DNA of 64,000 nucleotides from Paraurantiacibacter namhicola (GTDB taxonomy: Bacteria; Pseudomonadota; Alphaproteobacteria; Sphingomonadales; Sphingomonadaceae), in contig NZ_CP016545.1 in NCBI RefSeq assembly GCF_001687545.1, positions 372,001 to 436,000 of the forward strand, given 5' to 3'. Shown one piece after another: positions 32,981 through 41,446 of the stretch; the stretch's first letter is position 1, and each line of letters starts with the position of its first letter. Position numbers and translations under genes: made by a program. Below the pieces are notes generated by a model, which did no database searches, was not told the DNA's origin, and saw only the letters and a program-made list of their open reading frames with translations.

Positions 32981-33578
32981 AGCCCCGTCCACTTGTCGCA
33001 TTGCTGTCTAGCGCCTCCCAATCCGCGCGCTTCATCGTCCAGATGATATTGTCGCGCCAGGGCGGATCGTAGCGCATGTCCTGATAATCGAGATCCTCGC
33101 GGCGCTGCATGCCGAGCCGCTCCATCAGCCGCCAGCTGGCCGCATTGTCGATCACGGTGATGGCGTGGATCTGCTCCGCACCGAAGCGGGTGAAGCCCGC
33201 ATCCATCGCTGCCTCCGCCGCCTCGCGTGCATAGCCCTTGCCCCAGGCATCGCTGCGGAAGCGCCAGCCGATCTCCATCTCGCCGGTAATGCTGCTGCCC
33301 GGCGCATCGGCGCGTTTCAGGCCGCAGAAGCCCAGCACCTCTCCCGCCAGATGTCCGCCATCCGCCAGTCGCTCGACCAGCCAGAAGCAATGGCCGTGAC
33401 CAGCCTCGCAGGCTTCCACCCGTGCGCGCTGCATCGCCATGCCATCGCCGTCCAGCACCCCGCCCAGCCATTGCATCACAGCTTCGGTATTGGTGTGGCG
33501 GAAGAAGGCCTTCCAGTCGGCATCGCCGCGCCAGTCGCGCAGCACCAGCCGATCGGTCGGCAGGCGAAATTCACGCAT
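32973..33578 (-). CDS. GNAT family N-acetyltransferase (RimJ/RimL-like)
   Basis: 201 residues. MREFRLPTDRLVLRDWRGDADWKAF is the usual opening of the RimJ/RimL branch (quoted: TDRLVLRDW). The acetyl-CoA pyrophosphate loop is RSDAWGKGYAREAA (R-x-x-x-x-G-x-G/A), and IDNAASWRLMERLGMQ is the C-terminal motif B. The acceptor may be a protein alpha-amine or a small molecule; it cannot be told. Overlaps hemB by 8 nt upstream and the spermidine-synthase-like gene by 8 nt downstream, so these four genes form one coupled unit. Confidence 0.88.
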   Translation of the reverse strand: MREFRLPTDRLVLRDWRGDADWKAFFRHTNTEAVMQWLGGVLDGDGMAMQRARVEACEAGHGHCFWLVERLADGGHLAGEVLGFCGLKRADAPGSSITGEMEIGWRFRSDAWGKGYAREAAEAAMDAGFTRFGAEQIHAITVIDNAASWRLMERLGMQRREDLDYQDMRYDPPWRDNIIWTMKRADWEALDSNATSGRGYD

Positions 33579-34569
33579 TGGCGAGCCAGCGCGCGGCCTG
33601 CGGGGCGTGATAGGTCAGGATGCCGGTGCAGCCCGCGCGGCGAAAAGCGATGAGCTTTTCCATTACCAGCGCCTCGCGCTCGCCCACGCCTGCGGCCACG
33701 CCGGCCTCTACCAGGGCGTATTCCCCGCTGACCTGGTAAGCGAAGATCGGCACGTCGAAGGCCTGTTTCGCGCGCCAGATGATGTCGAGATAGGCGAGGC
33801 CCGGCTTCACCATCACGCTGTCCGCACCTTCCGCGATGTCGAGCGCGATTTCCCGCAACGCCTCTTCGCCATTGGCCGGGTCCATCTGGTAGGTCTTCTT
33901 GTCGCCCTGCAGTACGCCGGAACTTCCGACCGCATCGCGGAACGGGCCATAGAAGGCGGAGGCATATTTGGCGGCATAGGCCATGATCTGGACATTGTGA
34001 TGCCCGCCCATTTCCAGCGCCATGCGGATCGCGCGCACGCGGCCATCCATCATGTCCGACGGGGCGACGATATCCGCGCCGGCCTCCGCCTGCACGATCG
34101 CCTGGTCCACCAGAACGGCAACCGTATCGTCATTTGCGACATAGCCCGACGCGTCCAGAAGTCCGTCCTGCCCATGGCTTGTGTAGGGATCGAGCGCGAC
34201 ATCGGCGAGCACGCCAAGGTCGCTGCCGACAGCATCCTTCACCGCCCTGATGGCGCGGCACATGAGGTTGTCCGGATTTAGCGCTTCGGCCCCGTCATCG
34301 CTGCGGCGGTCTGCCTGCGTGTAGGGAAACAGCGCGATGCACGGGATGCCGAGCGACACCGCCTCGCGCGCCTGCTCCACGATGCCGTCCACGCTGCGGC
34401 GCGACACGCCGGGCAGGCTGGCGACGGGATCGGTGACGCCGCTGCCTTCCGTCACGAATATCGGCCAGATCAGGTCCGCCGCGGCCAGCCGCGTTTCGCG
34501 GAACATCGTGCGGCTCCAGCCATGCGCACGGGTGCGGCGCAAACGGGTGTTGGGGAATGCTCCGGTCAT
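33571..34569 (-). CDS. hemB: Delta-aminolevulinic acid dehydratase (porphobilinogen synthase)
   Basis: 332 residues. Condenses two 5-aminolevulinate molecules to porphobilinogen in heme synthesis. The two active-site lysines are in MAYAAKYASAFYGPFRDA (about K200) and SVMVKPGLAYLD (about K252). The metal-site region reads DVALDPYTSHGQDGLLD, with no cysteine cluster, so it is of the zinc-independent, Mg-type found in alphaproteobacteria. The start MTGAFPNTRLRRTR is chosen at 34569; upstream in-frame codons lack homology. Heme genes hemJ and hemE are at the right end of the window, not linked to it. Confidence 0.96.
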   Translation of the reverse strand: MTGAFPNTRLRRTRAHGWSRTMFRETRLAAADLIWPIFVTEGSGVTDPVASLPGVSRRSVDGIVEQAREAVSLGIPCIALFPYTQADRRSDDGAEALNPDNLMCRAIRAVKDAVGSDLGVLADVALDPYTSHGQDGLLDASGYVANDDTVAVLVDQAIVQAEAGADIVAPSDMMDGRVRAIRMALEMGGHHNVQIMAYAAKYASAFYGPFRDAVGSSGVLQGDKKTYQMDPANGEEALREIALDIAEGADSVMVKPGLAYLDIIWRAKQAFDVPIFAYQVSGEYALVEAGVAAGVGEREALVMEKLIAFRRAGCTGILTYHAPQAARWLANA

Positions 34570-34622
34570 GGGGCCAGCTTGTGCCGCATGGCGGGGCGCA
34601 GGGCAACGCACATCGCGCTAGG

Positions 34623-36230
34623 TCAGAGGACCTGGCGGCGGCGCTCCAGCCGGTCGATCTCGCGCTCGGGGCGCTCCTCCAGGCCGGGATCGGGTGCCAA
34701 TGAGACCAGCGCAGCGCCCGGAGTGACCGACTGCAGGCTGGACAGTCGCCCGCGGAAGGCCTGCAATTCAGCCCCTTCCAGCTGCGCGCGGGTCACGAAC
34801 TTGATGCCCGCCGGGTTCACCGTGCGGCCATTGCGATACACCTCGTAATGCAGGTGCGGGCCGGTGCTTAGGCCGGTGGAGCCGACATAGCCGATTACCT
34901 GCCCGCGCCGCACGCGCTGGCCGCTGCGCACGGCGATGCGGCTCATGTGCGAATATCCGGTCTGCAGGCCGCCACCATGGGTCAGCTTCACGTAATTGCC
35001 ATGCCCGCCATTGCGTCCGGCCATGGCCACGGTGCCATCGGTCACGGCGTAAATCGGCTGGCCGTGGCTCGCCTTGAAGTCCATGCCGCGGTGCATCCGC
35101 TTGTATCCCAGGATCGGATGGCGGCGCATGCCGTAATTGGAACTGACGCGGCCGGGCACGGGGCGCACCATGCCCTCACGCTGTTCGCCAACGCCGCTGG
35201 CTTCAAAGAAGCGCCCCTGCGGGCCCCAGCGCATCAGCTGCAGCTTGGGCTTCCCGTCGCGCACCAGACCGGCGTAGAGCAGGCGCCCCGCCTCCACCTC
35301 GCCGGTTGCGGCGCGCTTGTATTCCACGATCAGGTCGAATTCGTCCGCGGCGGAAATTGCGGTGTCGAGGTTCACCTCATTGCCCACGGCGCGCAAATAT
35401 TGCTGCGCCGCGCTGGCCGGGGCGCCGGCTGCACGGGCGGAGCGGTAAAGGCTGCTGCCGACCTTGCCGCGAATGCGCAGCGGCGTCGTGTCCACCTTGA
35501 TCGGTACGGGGTCCAGCACCAGCCGGCCATCGGTGCGCGTCACGCGCAATTGCAGGTCGAAGCGCGCGCGGAAGCTGAGCGCGTCCAGCGGGCGCGGCAT
35601 GTCCGGCGCGGCGCGGCGGCCCAGCGTAATATCCACCTGCGTGCCGGACTGGATCTGCGATAGCGGCATGGCGTCACCCACCATCTCCGCAACGCGGATC
35701 GCCTCCGCCTCGCCCACCCCTGCACGGGTCAGCATGCGGGCAAAGCCATCGCCCTGCGCCAGCGTGGCCAGCACGTCCATGCGCGGACGCTCCGGCGCAG
35801 AGGCCAGCTGCGAGACGAAGCGGCTTTCGCCCATGCGGCGGCCGCTGTCCGCGCCCAGCGCCAACGGGGCGATGGACTGGCTGCGAAACTCGTCACGCGC
35901 AGCCTCGTCGATATCGACGGGCGGCGCAGCTTCCAGGCGGGAGAAATCGGGCCAGAAGGCAAAGGCCAGCACGGTCAGGCCAAGCAATGTCGCACTGCCG
36001 CGCAGCCACCGTACGCTGCCGATATTGCTGGCAAGGTCGGGCGCGAGGTCGAGGGCGGAGAGGCGGGCCGATGCTGCCTGCCGCCAGTTCTCGTAACGCT
36101 GGCCCAGAGTGCCGCCTTCGCGCGCGATCTTCGCACGCAGCGGCGCGCCGATGATGGCGTCATGCGACAGCGACGCGGGCTGCGCGCGGTTGCCTTCCGG
36201 CAGTGCTTCGCTGTCGGCCTGTGTGAACAC
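34623..36230 (-). CDS. M23 family metallopeptidase with LysM/OapA-like N-terminal region
   Basis: 535 residues from GTG 36230, which has GAGGA 6 nt upstream. A cytosolic segment of about 80 residues, one TM helix (GSATLLGLTVLAFAFWPDF, about 78-96), and a periplasmic region (about 145-330, AQGDGFARMLTRAGVGEAEA) resembling the OapA/LysM-like part of E. coli MepM-type proteins precede the LytM domain. The zinc site is intact: H and D in MHRGMDFKASHG and H-x-H in STGPHLHYEVYRNG. It should be an active peptidoglycan DD-endopeptidase. Third LytM protein of the window, and unlike the EnvC-like one it keeps its ligands. Confidence 0.92.
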   Translation of the reverse strand: MFTQADSEALPEGNRAQPASLSHDAIIGAPLRAKIAREGGTLGQRYENWRQAASARLSALDLAPDLASNIGSVRWLRGSATLLGLTVLAFAFWPDFSRLEAAPPVDIDEAARDEFRSQSIAPLALGADSGRRMGESRFVSQLASAPERPRMDVLATLAQGDGFARMLTRAGVGEAEAIRVAEMVGDAMPLSQIQSGTQVDITLGRRAAPDMPRPLDALSFRARFDLQLRVTRTDGRLVLDPVPIKVDTTPLRIRGKVGSSLYRSARAAGAPASAAQQYLRAVGNEVNLDTAISAADEFDLIVEYKRAATGEVEAGRLLYAGLVRDGKPKLQLMRWGPQGRFFEASGVGEQREGMVRPVPGRVSSNYGMRRHPILGYKRMHRGMDFKASHGQPIYAVTDGTVAMAGRNGGHGNYVKLTHGGGLQTGYSHMSRIAVRSGQRVRRGQVIGYVGSTGLSTGPHLHYEVYRNGRTVNPAGIKFVTRAQLEGAELQAFRGRLSSLQSVTPGAALVSLAPDPGLEERPEREIDRLERRRQVL

Positions 36231-36445
36231 GCCTGTTCCTCGCTTGCTGTGCCGGGCCGATGGCCCTCTTGAAGGGGAGGTTGCGACCCCCACGATCCGG
36301 CGGCTTTCTTGGCAGTATTGCTTGCGCGCTTAAAGTTAATGCCGGGTAAAATTCCGGTGAGCGGACTCCCCGGTGCGCCGAACTGTGCGCCATTCGCGGC
36401 CACGCCTTGCGCAGGCGGGCGGCAAGGGCCAGATTCCGGGGCATC

Positions 36446-39064
36446 GTGTCGCACAAAGGCCCCCAGTCCCATGTCCGCGCCGTCCTCGGCCCGACGAACA
36501 CCGGCAAGACCCATCTCGCCATAGAGCGCATGTGCGCCCATTCCAGCGGCGCGATCGGCTTCCCGCTGCGGCTGCTGGCGCGCGAGGTCTATGACCGGGT
36601 CCGCGCCATCAAGGGCGACGCCGTGACGGCATTGATCACGGGGGAGGAACGGATCGAACCTCCGGGTGCGCGCTACATGCTGTGCACGGCGGAGGCGATG
36701 CCAAGGAATGGCGGAGGCCACGCATTCGTGGCGCTGGACGAGGCGCAGATCGGCGCCGACCGTGAGCGCGGACATATCTTCACCGACCGGCTGCTGCATG
36801 CCCGCGGGCGGGAGGAGACGATGATCCTCGGTTCCGCCCCGCTGGAGCCGGTGCTGCGCAAGCTGGTGCCCGAAGCCGTGGTGGAAGAACGGCCGCGTTT
36901 CTCCACGCTCACCCATGCGGGCGCGGCCAAGTTGTCCCGCCTGCCCCGCCGCAGCGCCATCGTCGCCTTCAGCGTGGAGCAGGTTTATGCGCTGGCGGAA
37001 ATGCTGCGCCGGTTCCGGGGCGGGGCGGCGGTGGTCATGGGCGCGCTGAGCCCGGAAACCCGCAACCGGCAGGTGGAATTGTTCCAGTCGGGCGAGGTCG
37101 ATTACATCGTCGCCACCGATGCCATCGGCATGGGACTGAACCTCGACGTGCGCCATGTCGCCTTCGCCGCATTGTCGAAATTCGACGGCGTACGCCAGCG
37201 GCGGCTGCACCCGGCGGAGATGGCGCAGATCGCCGGGCGCGCAGGGCGGCACCAGACCGATGGCAGCTTCGGCACGCTATCCGGCGGCGGCGGGCGGCGC
37301 GGCGGGACCCCGCTGGAATTCACCGACGAAGAAGTCTTCGCGATCGAGGAACACCGCTTCGCCCCGCTCACCCAGCTGTACTGGCGCAATGCGGAGCCGC
37401 GCTTCTCCTCGCTCGCCGTGCTGATCGGCGACCTGGAACAGCGCCCGTCCCAGCCGGAGCTGACCGCTGCGCCGCAAAGCATCGACCTCGCCGTGCTGAA
37501 GCGCCTGTCCGACAATCCCGATATCGCCAATGGCGTCACGACACCCGCCCGCGTCCGCCGGTTCTGGGAGGCCTGCCAGCTGCCCGATTTCCGCCAGCTG
37601 GGCGCGGATGCCCATGCCCGCTTCGTGGCGCGGCTGTGGCAGGATTTGAAGCACGATTACCTGGGCGCGGATTATGTCGCGGCGCGCATCGCAGACCTCG
37701 ACAAGCCCGATGGCGATATCGACACGCTGCAAGGCCGTATCGCCGCGATCCGCAGCTGGGCCTATATCTGCCAGCGGCCGGACTGGGTGCTGGCGCGCGA
37801 CGAGATGGCCGGCCGCGCCCGCGCCGTGGAAGCCCGCTTGTCCGACGCATTGCACCAGCGGCTGACGGAACGTTTCGTAAATCGGCGCACAGCTGTATTG
37901 ATGCGCGGCATGAAGGATACGAACTTGCTGCGCGTCACGCTGGATGAAACCGACCGGGTCATGGTGGAAGACCATGTCATCGGCCGCCTCGATGGCTTTC
38001 GCTTCATCGTCGATGACAGCGCCGATAGCGAGGAGCGCCGCCTGATGCTGGCCGCGGCCGAAAAGCACATGCCTGCCTTGCTGGCGGACCGCGCGAAGCG
38101 ATTGGTGGCGGACGAGCTGGGCGAGCTCACCATTGCGAAGGGCCGCGTGTGGCGCGGCGAGCAGGCCGTGGCCTCCATCGAGCGCACGCGCCAGCCCAGC
38201 AGCCCGCGCCTGGTGCTGGAGAAGGACCTCTCGGCCCTCAACCCGGCTGACCGCACCGCGCTGGAACGCGCGCTGGAGATCTGGTTCGAGAACCGCCTCG
38301 CCCCGCTCGCCCCGTTGCGCGCGCTGGAAGAGGCTGCGCAGGACGAGGCATTAGGATCGGAGGCGCGCGCGCTCGTGCTGACGCTGATCGAACGCGCCGG
38401 CGTGGTGCACCGGGAAGCCGCTGGCCTTGCGGTGATTCCGAAGGAGAAACGCCCTGCCCTGCGGCGTCTCGGCGTCATCATCGGCTCGCTCGATGTCTAT
38501 CTGCCCGCCCTGCTGAAACCCGCGCCGCGCGCGCTGCTGCGAGAGCTTGGCGTGGACCGCAGGCCGCTCAATCCGGAAATGCAGGCCGTGATCGAAGGCG
38601 GGAAGCAGCCGCCTGCAGGCTATCGCCGCGCGGGCAAGCAGGCGATCCGCGTGGACATGGCGGAAAAGCTGTTCCGCGCCGCGCATGAGGCGCGGGTGAA
38701 GCAGGACAAGAAGTTTTTCCGGCTGGAGGACGCGCTGCCCGTCTCCATGGGCCTGCTGATGGAAAATTACGACCGGCTGATGCGCGATGCGGGCTTCGCC
38801 GTGCGCCGCGCAAAGCCGCTGGAGGAAGGTGTGCACGGCGCGCCTGCCCCGGCGAGCTGGAGCTGGCGTCCGCCGCGCAAGGACCGCCATCCCTCCGCCG
38901 CGCCCGCGCATCGCGGCAAGCCGCGCGCCAGTGGTAAACCCGGTGGCAAGCCCGGCGGCAAGCCTGGTGGCAAAGCTGGCGGCAAGCGACCTGCCAAACC
39001 GCAGAAACCCGTAGAGCCGCGGCCTGAAAACGCGTTCGCCGCGCTGAAGGGCCTGGTGCGCTGA
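36446..39064 (+). CDS. Suv3-like superfamily 2 RNA/DNA helicase
   Basis: 872 residues from GTG 36446 (MSHKGPQSHVRAVLGPTNTGK), favoured over TTG 36407 because homologues begin near here. Walker A is GPTNTGKTH, motif II is LDEAQIG (DExQ), and motif VI is AQIAGRAGRHQ, as in mitochondrial SUV3 and its alphaproteobacterial relatives. GVTTPARVRRFWEACQLPDF belongs to the C-terminal SUV3-type region. The last 70 residues are a basic low-complexity tail with GGKP repeats, probably RNA-binding. Neighbours S4 protein and ferredoxin follow in the same direction, an arrangement common in alphaproteobacteria. Role in RNA decay or repair is inferred. Confidence 0.9.
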   Translation: MSHKGPQSHVRAVLGPTNTGKTHLAIERMCAHSSGAIGFPLRLLAREVYDRVRAIKGDAVTALITGEERIEPPGARYMLCTAEAMPRNGGGHAFVALDEAQIGADRERGHIFTDRLLHARGREETMILGSAPLEPVLRKLVPEAVVEERPRFSTLTHAGAAKLSRLPRRSAIVAFSVEQVYALAEMLRRFRGGAAVVMGALSPETRNRQVELFQSGEVDYIVATDAIGMGLNLDVRHVAFAALSKFDGVRQRRLHPAEMAQIAGRAGRHQTDGSFGTLSGGGGRRGGTPLEFTDEEVFAIEEHRFAPLTQLYWRNAEPRFSSLAVLIGDLEQRPSQPELTAAPQSIDLAVLKRLSDNPDIANGVTTPARVRRFWEACQLPDFRQLGADAHARFVARLWQDLKHDYLGADYVAARIADLDKPDGDIDTLQGRIAAIRSWAYICQRPDWVLARDEMAGRARAVEARLSDALHQRLTERFVNRRTAVLMRGMKDTNLLRVTLDETDRVMVEDHVIGRLDGFRFIVDDSADSEERRLMLAAAEKHMPALLADRAKRLVADELGELTIAKGRVWRGEQAVASIERTRQPSSPRLVLEKDLSALNPADRTALERALEIWFENRLAPLAPLRALEEAAQDEALGSEARALVLTLIERAGVVHREAAGLAVIPKEKRPALRRLGVIIGSLDVYLPALLKPAPRALLRELGVDRRPLNPEMQAVIEGGKQPPAGYRRAGKQAIRVDMAEKLFRAAHEARVKQDKKFFRLEDALPVSMGLLMENYDRLMRDAGFAVRRAKPLEEGVHGAPAPASWSWRPPRKDRHPSAAPAHRGKPRASGKPGGKPGGKPGGKAGGKRPAKPQKPVEPRPENAFAALKGLVR

Positions 39065-39080
39065 TCGGGGCTGCGGCCTG

Positions 39081-39422
39081 ATGCGCGAGGGCGGCCTGCG
39101 GCTGGACAAGCTGCTGTGCTACCTGCGTTTCGCGCGCTCCCGCGCCGCCGCCCGCGACTGGATCGAGGCCGGCCATTTCCGCCGCAACGGCCAGCGGATC
39201 GAGCAGGCAGGCCAGTGCGTGTGGGTGGATGATATCCTCACCATGCCGCTGCGATCGGGCGTGCTGGTGGTGCGCATCCTGGCCATCCCGCAGCGCCGCG
39301 GATCGCCGGCAGAGGCACGCGAACATTACCATGTGCTTGACCCGGCACGCCCTTTGGCCATAGCAGGCCGCGAAGACCGGCTGCCGGATGGCCGGAATGA
39401 ACAAGGACACGCCGCGCCATGA
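39081..39422 (+). CDS. S4 domain RNA-binding protein (Hsp15-like)
   Basis: 113 residues. The S4 domain spans about 5-65: [20 protein letters not shown], then [18 protein letters not shown], then [14 protein letters not shown]. It resembles Hsp15, which binds stalled 50S-nascent chain complexes, but the C-terminal 45 residues are not diagnostic. Lies 16 bp after the helicase and ends in ATGA overlapping the ferredoxin start, so it is cotranslated with fdxA. Helicase plus S4 protein suggests RNA or ribosome metabolism. Confidence 0.88.
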   Translation: MREGGLRLDKLLCYLRFARSRAAARDWIEAGHFRRNGQRIEQAGQCVWVDDILTMPLRSGVLVVRILAIPQRRGSPAEAREHYHVLDPARPLAIAGREDRLPDGRNEQGHAAP

Positions 39423-39757
39423 CCTATGTCGTCACCGATGCCTGCATCAAGTGCAAGTACACCGACTGCGTGGAGGTGTGCCCCGTCGACTGCTTCTATG
39501 AGGGCGAGAACATGCTCGTCATCAATCCTTCGGAATGCATCGATTGCGGCGTGTGCGAGCCGGAATGCCCGGCCGAAGCGATCCTTCCCGATACCGAGGA
39601 CGGCCAGGAAAAATGGCTGGAGATCAACACCAAGTTCTCCGCCGAATGGCCCAACATCACGGAAAAGAAGGATCCGCCCGCCGATGCCGACGAGCACAAG
39701 GGCGAAGAGGGCAAGTACGAGAAGTTCTTCTCTCCCGAGCCCGGCGAAGGCGACTGA
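39419..39757 (+). CDS. fdxA: 7Fe ferredoxin (3Fe-4S and 4Fe-4S), FdxA
   Basis: 112 residues. The cluster ligands are [14 protein letters not shown] near the N-terminus and [12 protein letters not shown] at about 40-51, the arrangement of seven-iron ferredoxins such as those of Azotobacter and Pseudomonas. A C-terminal extension of about 50 residues ([20 protein letters not shown]) is the normal FdxA form. It is an electron carrier with unknown partner. Starts inside the stop of the S4 gene. In related genomes CarD usually follows; here a YihY-family gene is in between. Confidence 0.96.
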   Translation: MTYVVTDACIKCKYTDCVEVCPVDCFYEGENMLVINPSECIDCGVCEPECPAEAILPDTEDGQEKWLEINTKFSAEWPNITEKKDPPADADEHKGEEGKYEKFFSPEPGEGD

Positions 39758-39844
39758 GCCGTCGCTTCCAGGTTCGTTTTTGCAAGACTGAAGGCTGCGT
39801 GGAGCGCCGGTTCGGCCGATAATATCGGCCTGGCCGCTGCCGGC

Positions 39845-40561
39845 ATGGCCTATTACGCCTTCCTCGCCATGGTACCGCTGATGGCGGTGGCCGTGCTGTC
39901 CTACGGCCTGTTCGTCGATCCCGAGACGCTCGCCCGCCACGCGCAGGCCATTGCCGGCGCGCTGCCGCAATCCGCGGCGGAGCTGGTCACGAGCCAGCTT
40001 GAAGCGGTGGTGGAGACGCGGTCCGGCGCAAAGGGCATCGGGCTCGTCATTGCTCTTGGACTCGCCATCATCAGCGCGCGCGGCGCGGCGGGCGGCATGG
40101 TCACGGGCCTGAATATCGTGTTCGACGTGGAGGAGGGGCGCAGCTTCCTGCGCTCCAATCTCGTGGCGCTGGCCATCACACTCGGTGCCGTCATCGGCCT
40201 TGCTCTGGTCGCACTGTCCGTCACGCTGACGGCGGCCCTGCCCGGCATCCTCGCGCCGCTATTCGGCCATGCGCTGGTCTTCCTGGCCGGATTTGCCGGC
40301 GCAGCCGTGCTTTACCGCCGTGCGCCTGCCCGGCCCACGCTGGGCTGGGGCGCCACGGTACCCGGCGCGCTGTTGTTTGCGGCGGGATGGCTGGTCGCCA
40401 CGCTGGCCTTCACCGCCTACGTTTCCAATTTCGGCAATTACAATGCGACTTATGGTTCGCTCGGCGCAGTGGTGATCCTGCTGACGTGGTTCTACGCCAG
40501 CGCCTATATCCTGCTGCTGGGCGCCGAGATGTCCGCCGTCTCGGCACGCGAACAGGGCTGA
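39845..40561 (+). CDS. YihY-family membrane protein with unclear 5' end
   Basis: 238 residues from ATG 39845, about five hydrophobic helices (MAVAVLSYGLFV, LVALAITLGAVIGLALVALS, TVPGALLFAAGWLVATLAF, GSLGAVVILLTWFYASAYIL). The in-frame codons upstream still read like family sequence (FARLKAAWSAGSADNIGLAA), but from the fdxA stop to 39845 there is no ATG, GTG or TTG. A CTG at 39788 would give 257 residues but has no Shine-Dalgarno. Either a rare start is used, the N-terminus is shortened, or a base is wrong. Function unknown; related to the protein at 4637. Confidence 0.75.
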   Translation: MAYYAFLAMVPLMAVAVLSYGLFVDPETLARHAQAIAGALPQSAAELVTSQLEAVVETRSGAKGIGLVIALGLAIISARGAAGGMVTGLNIVFDVEEGRSFLRSNLVALAITLGAVIGLALVALSVTLTAALPGILAPLFGHALVFLAGFAGAAVLYRRAPARPTLGWGATVPGALLFAAGWLVATLAFTAYVSNFGNYNATYGSLGAVVILLTWFYASAYILLLGAEMSAVSAREQG

Positions 40562-40595
40562 GAGAGGCCGCACTTGCGCCCAATGCAACAGGCGC

Positions 40596-40626
40596 TGGAA
40601 ATTTTGTTACAAACCTGCTATATAAT
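40596..40626 (+). promoter_or_regulatory. Candidate sigma-70 promoter of the CarD gene
   Basis: TGGAAA (40596-40601), a 17-bp spacer, and TATATA (40619-40624) preceded by TG at 40616-40617 as an extended -10; TATAAT also occurs two bases on (40621-40626). It lies about 145 bp before the CarD start and would give a long leader. This A/T-rich patch stands out in the 210-bp gap 40562-40771. Confidence 0.45.
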
Positions 40627-40771
40627 CCATCACCTCCGCCGTCTGGTTTCGGCGGCAGCCTGATTCGGAAAGGCAGGGCATTACCGGCATCTTCGGGCGT
40701 TCTTGGCTCCGCCACCGGCGGGAAGGCCACCCGATTGACGCAGGTTTCCCGGCCGCGTGAAAGGATTTTTC

Positions 40772-41305
40772 ATGGCAAGCAGTGAATTCGCCTTCGATGT
40801 CGGCGATTATGTTGTCTACCCCAAGCACGGCGTTGGCCGTGTGATCGAACTGCAGAACGAAGAAATCGCCGGGATGCAGCTGGAGCTTTACGTGCTCCGC
40901 TTCGAAAAAGAGAAAATGACGCTGCGCGTGCCCACCAACAAGGTGGAATCGATCGGCATGCGCAAGCTTTCCAGCGACAAGACGCTGAAGGAAGCGATGG
41001 AGACGCTGAAGGGCAAGCCCAAGGTCAAGCGCACGATGTGGAGCCGCCGCGCCCAGGAATACGAAGCCAAGATCAACTCCGGCGAGCTGGTCAGCATCGC
41101 CGAGGTGACGCGCGACCTGTTCCGCCCGGAAGACCAGCCCGAGCAGAGCTATTCCGAGCGGCAGATCTTCGAAGCGGCCTCCAGCCGCCTCGCACGTGAA
41201 CTCGCGGCCATGGAAAAGACGGATGAGCCCACCGCGCTCACCAAGATCCTGGACGTGCTGAAGGAGCACGCCCCGCAATATTACGAGAACACCGAAGACT
41301 CCTGA
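40772..41305 (+). CDS. CarD family transcriptional regulator (RNA polymerase-binding)
   Basis: 177 residues. The N-terminal Tudor-like RNA-polymerase-interacting domain is FDVGDYVVYPKHGVGRVIEL followed by YVLRFEKEKMTLRVPTNKV; the C-terminal helical domain carries the basic RTMWSRRAQEYEAKINSG typical of the family. CarD/CdnL stabilises open promoter complexes, notably at rRNA and growth genes. Start 40772 is chosen over GTG 40757 because AAAGGA lies 6 nt upstream of it, inside what would be the longer form. It has its own candidate promoter and a strong terminator, so it is probably expressed alone. Confidence 0.95.
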   Translation: MASSEFAFDVGDYVVYPKHGVGRVIELQNEEIAGMQLELYVLRFEKEKMTLRVPTNKVESIGMRKLSSDKTLKEAMETLKGKPKVKRTMWSRRAQEYEAKINSGELVSIAEVTRDLFRPEDQPEQSYSERQIFEAASSRLARELAAMEKTDEPTALTKILDVLKEHAPQYYENTEDS

Positions 41306-41334
41306 TTTCGGCCAACAGCCGACAGGGTTCTGCG

Positions 41335-41360
41335 AAGGGCTGCCGATTGGCAGCCCTTTT
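41335..41360 (+). terminator. Intrinsic terminator after the CarD gene
   Basis: AAGGGCTGCC (41335-41344), loop GATT, GGCAGCCCTT (41349-41358), then more T. A perfect 10-bp stem 30 bp after the stop codon. Confidence 0.92.
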
Positions 41361-41391
41361 GCGTTGCGCCGCTTGCGCACCGTGCTCCGGC

Positions 41392-41409
41392 GTATTACCT
41401 TGATAATAC
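41392..41409. promoter_or_regulatory. Inverted repeat upstream of the DUF2807 lipoprotein gene
   Basis: GTATTA-CCTTGA-TAATAC has perfect 6-bp arms and ends 37 bp before the start codon. The right arm overlaps an A/T-rich stretch (GATAATACA) that could be a -10 element, so a repressor bound here would block the promoter. No regulator is assigned. Confidence 0.4.
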
Positions 41410-41446
41410 ACATAGGGAATTGGACGCTTTTTCAGGGAGTGCGACG

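Noticed and set aside
38930-39000. GGKP repeats at the helicase C-terminus as a separate repeat element
   Set aside because: They are in-frame coding repeats of a basic tail within one gene, not an independent DNA repeat.
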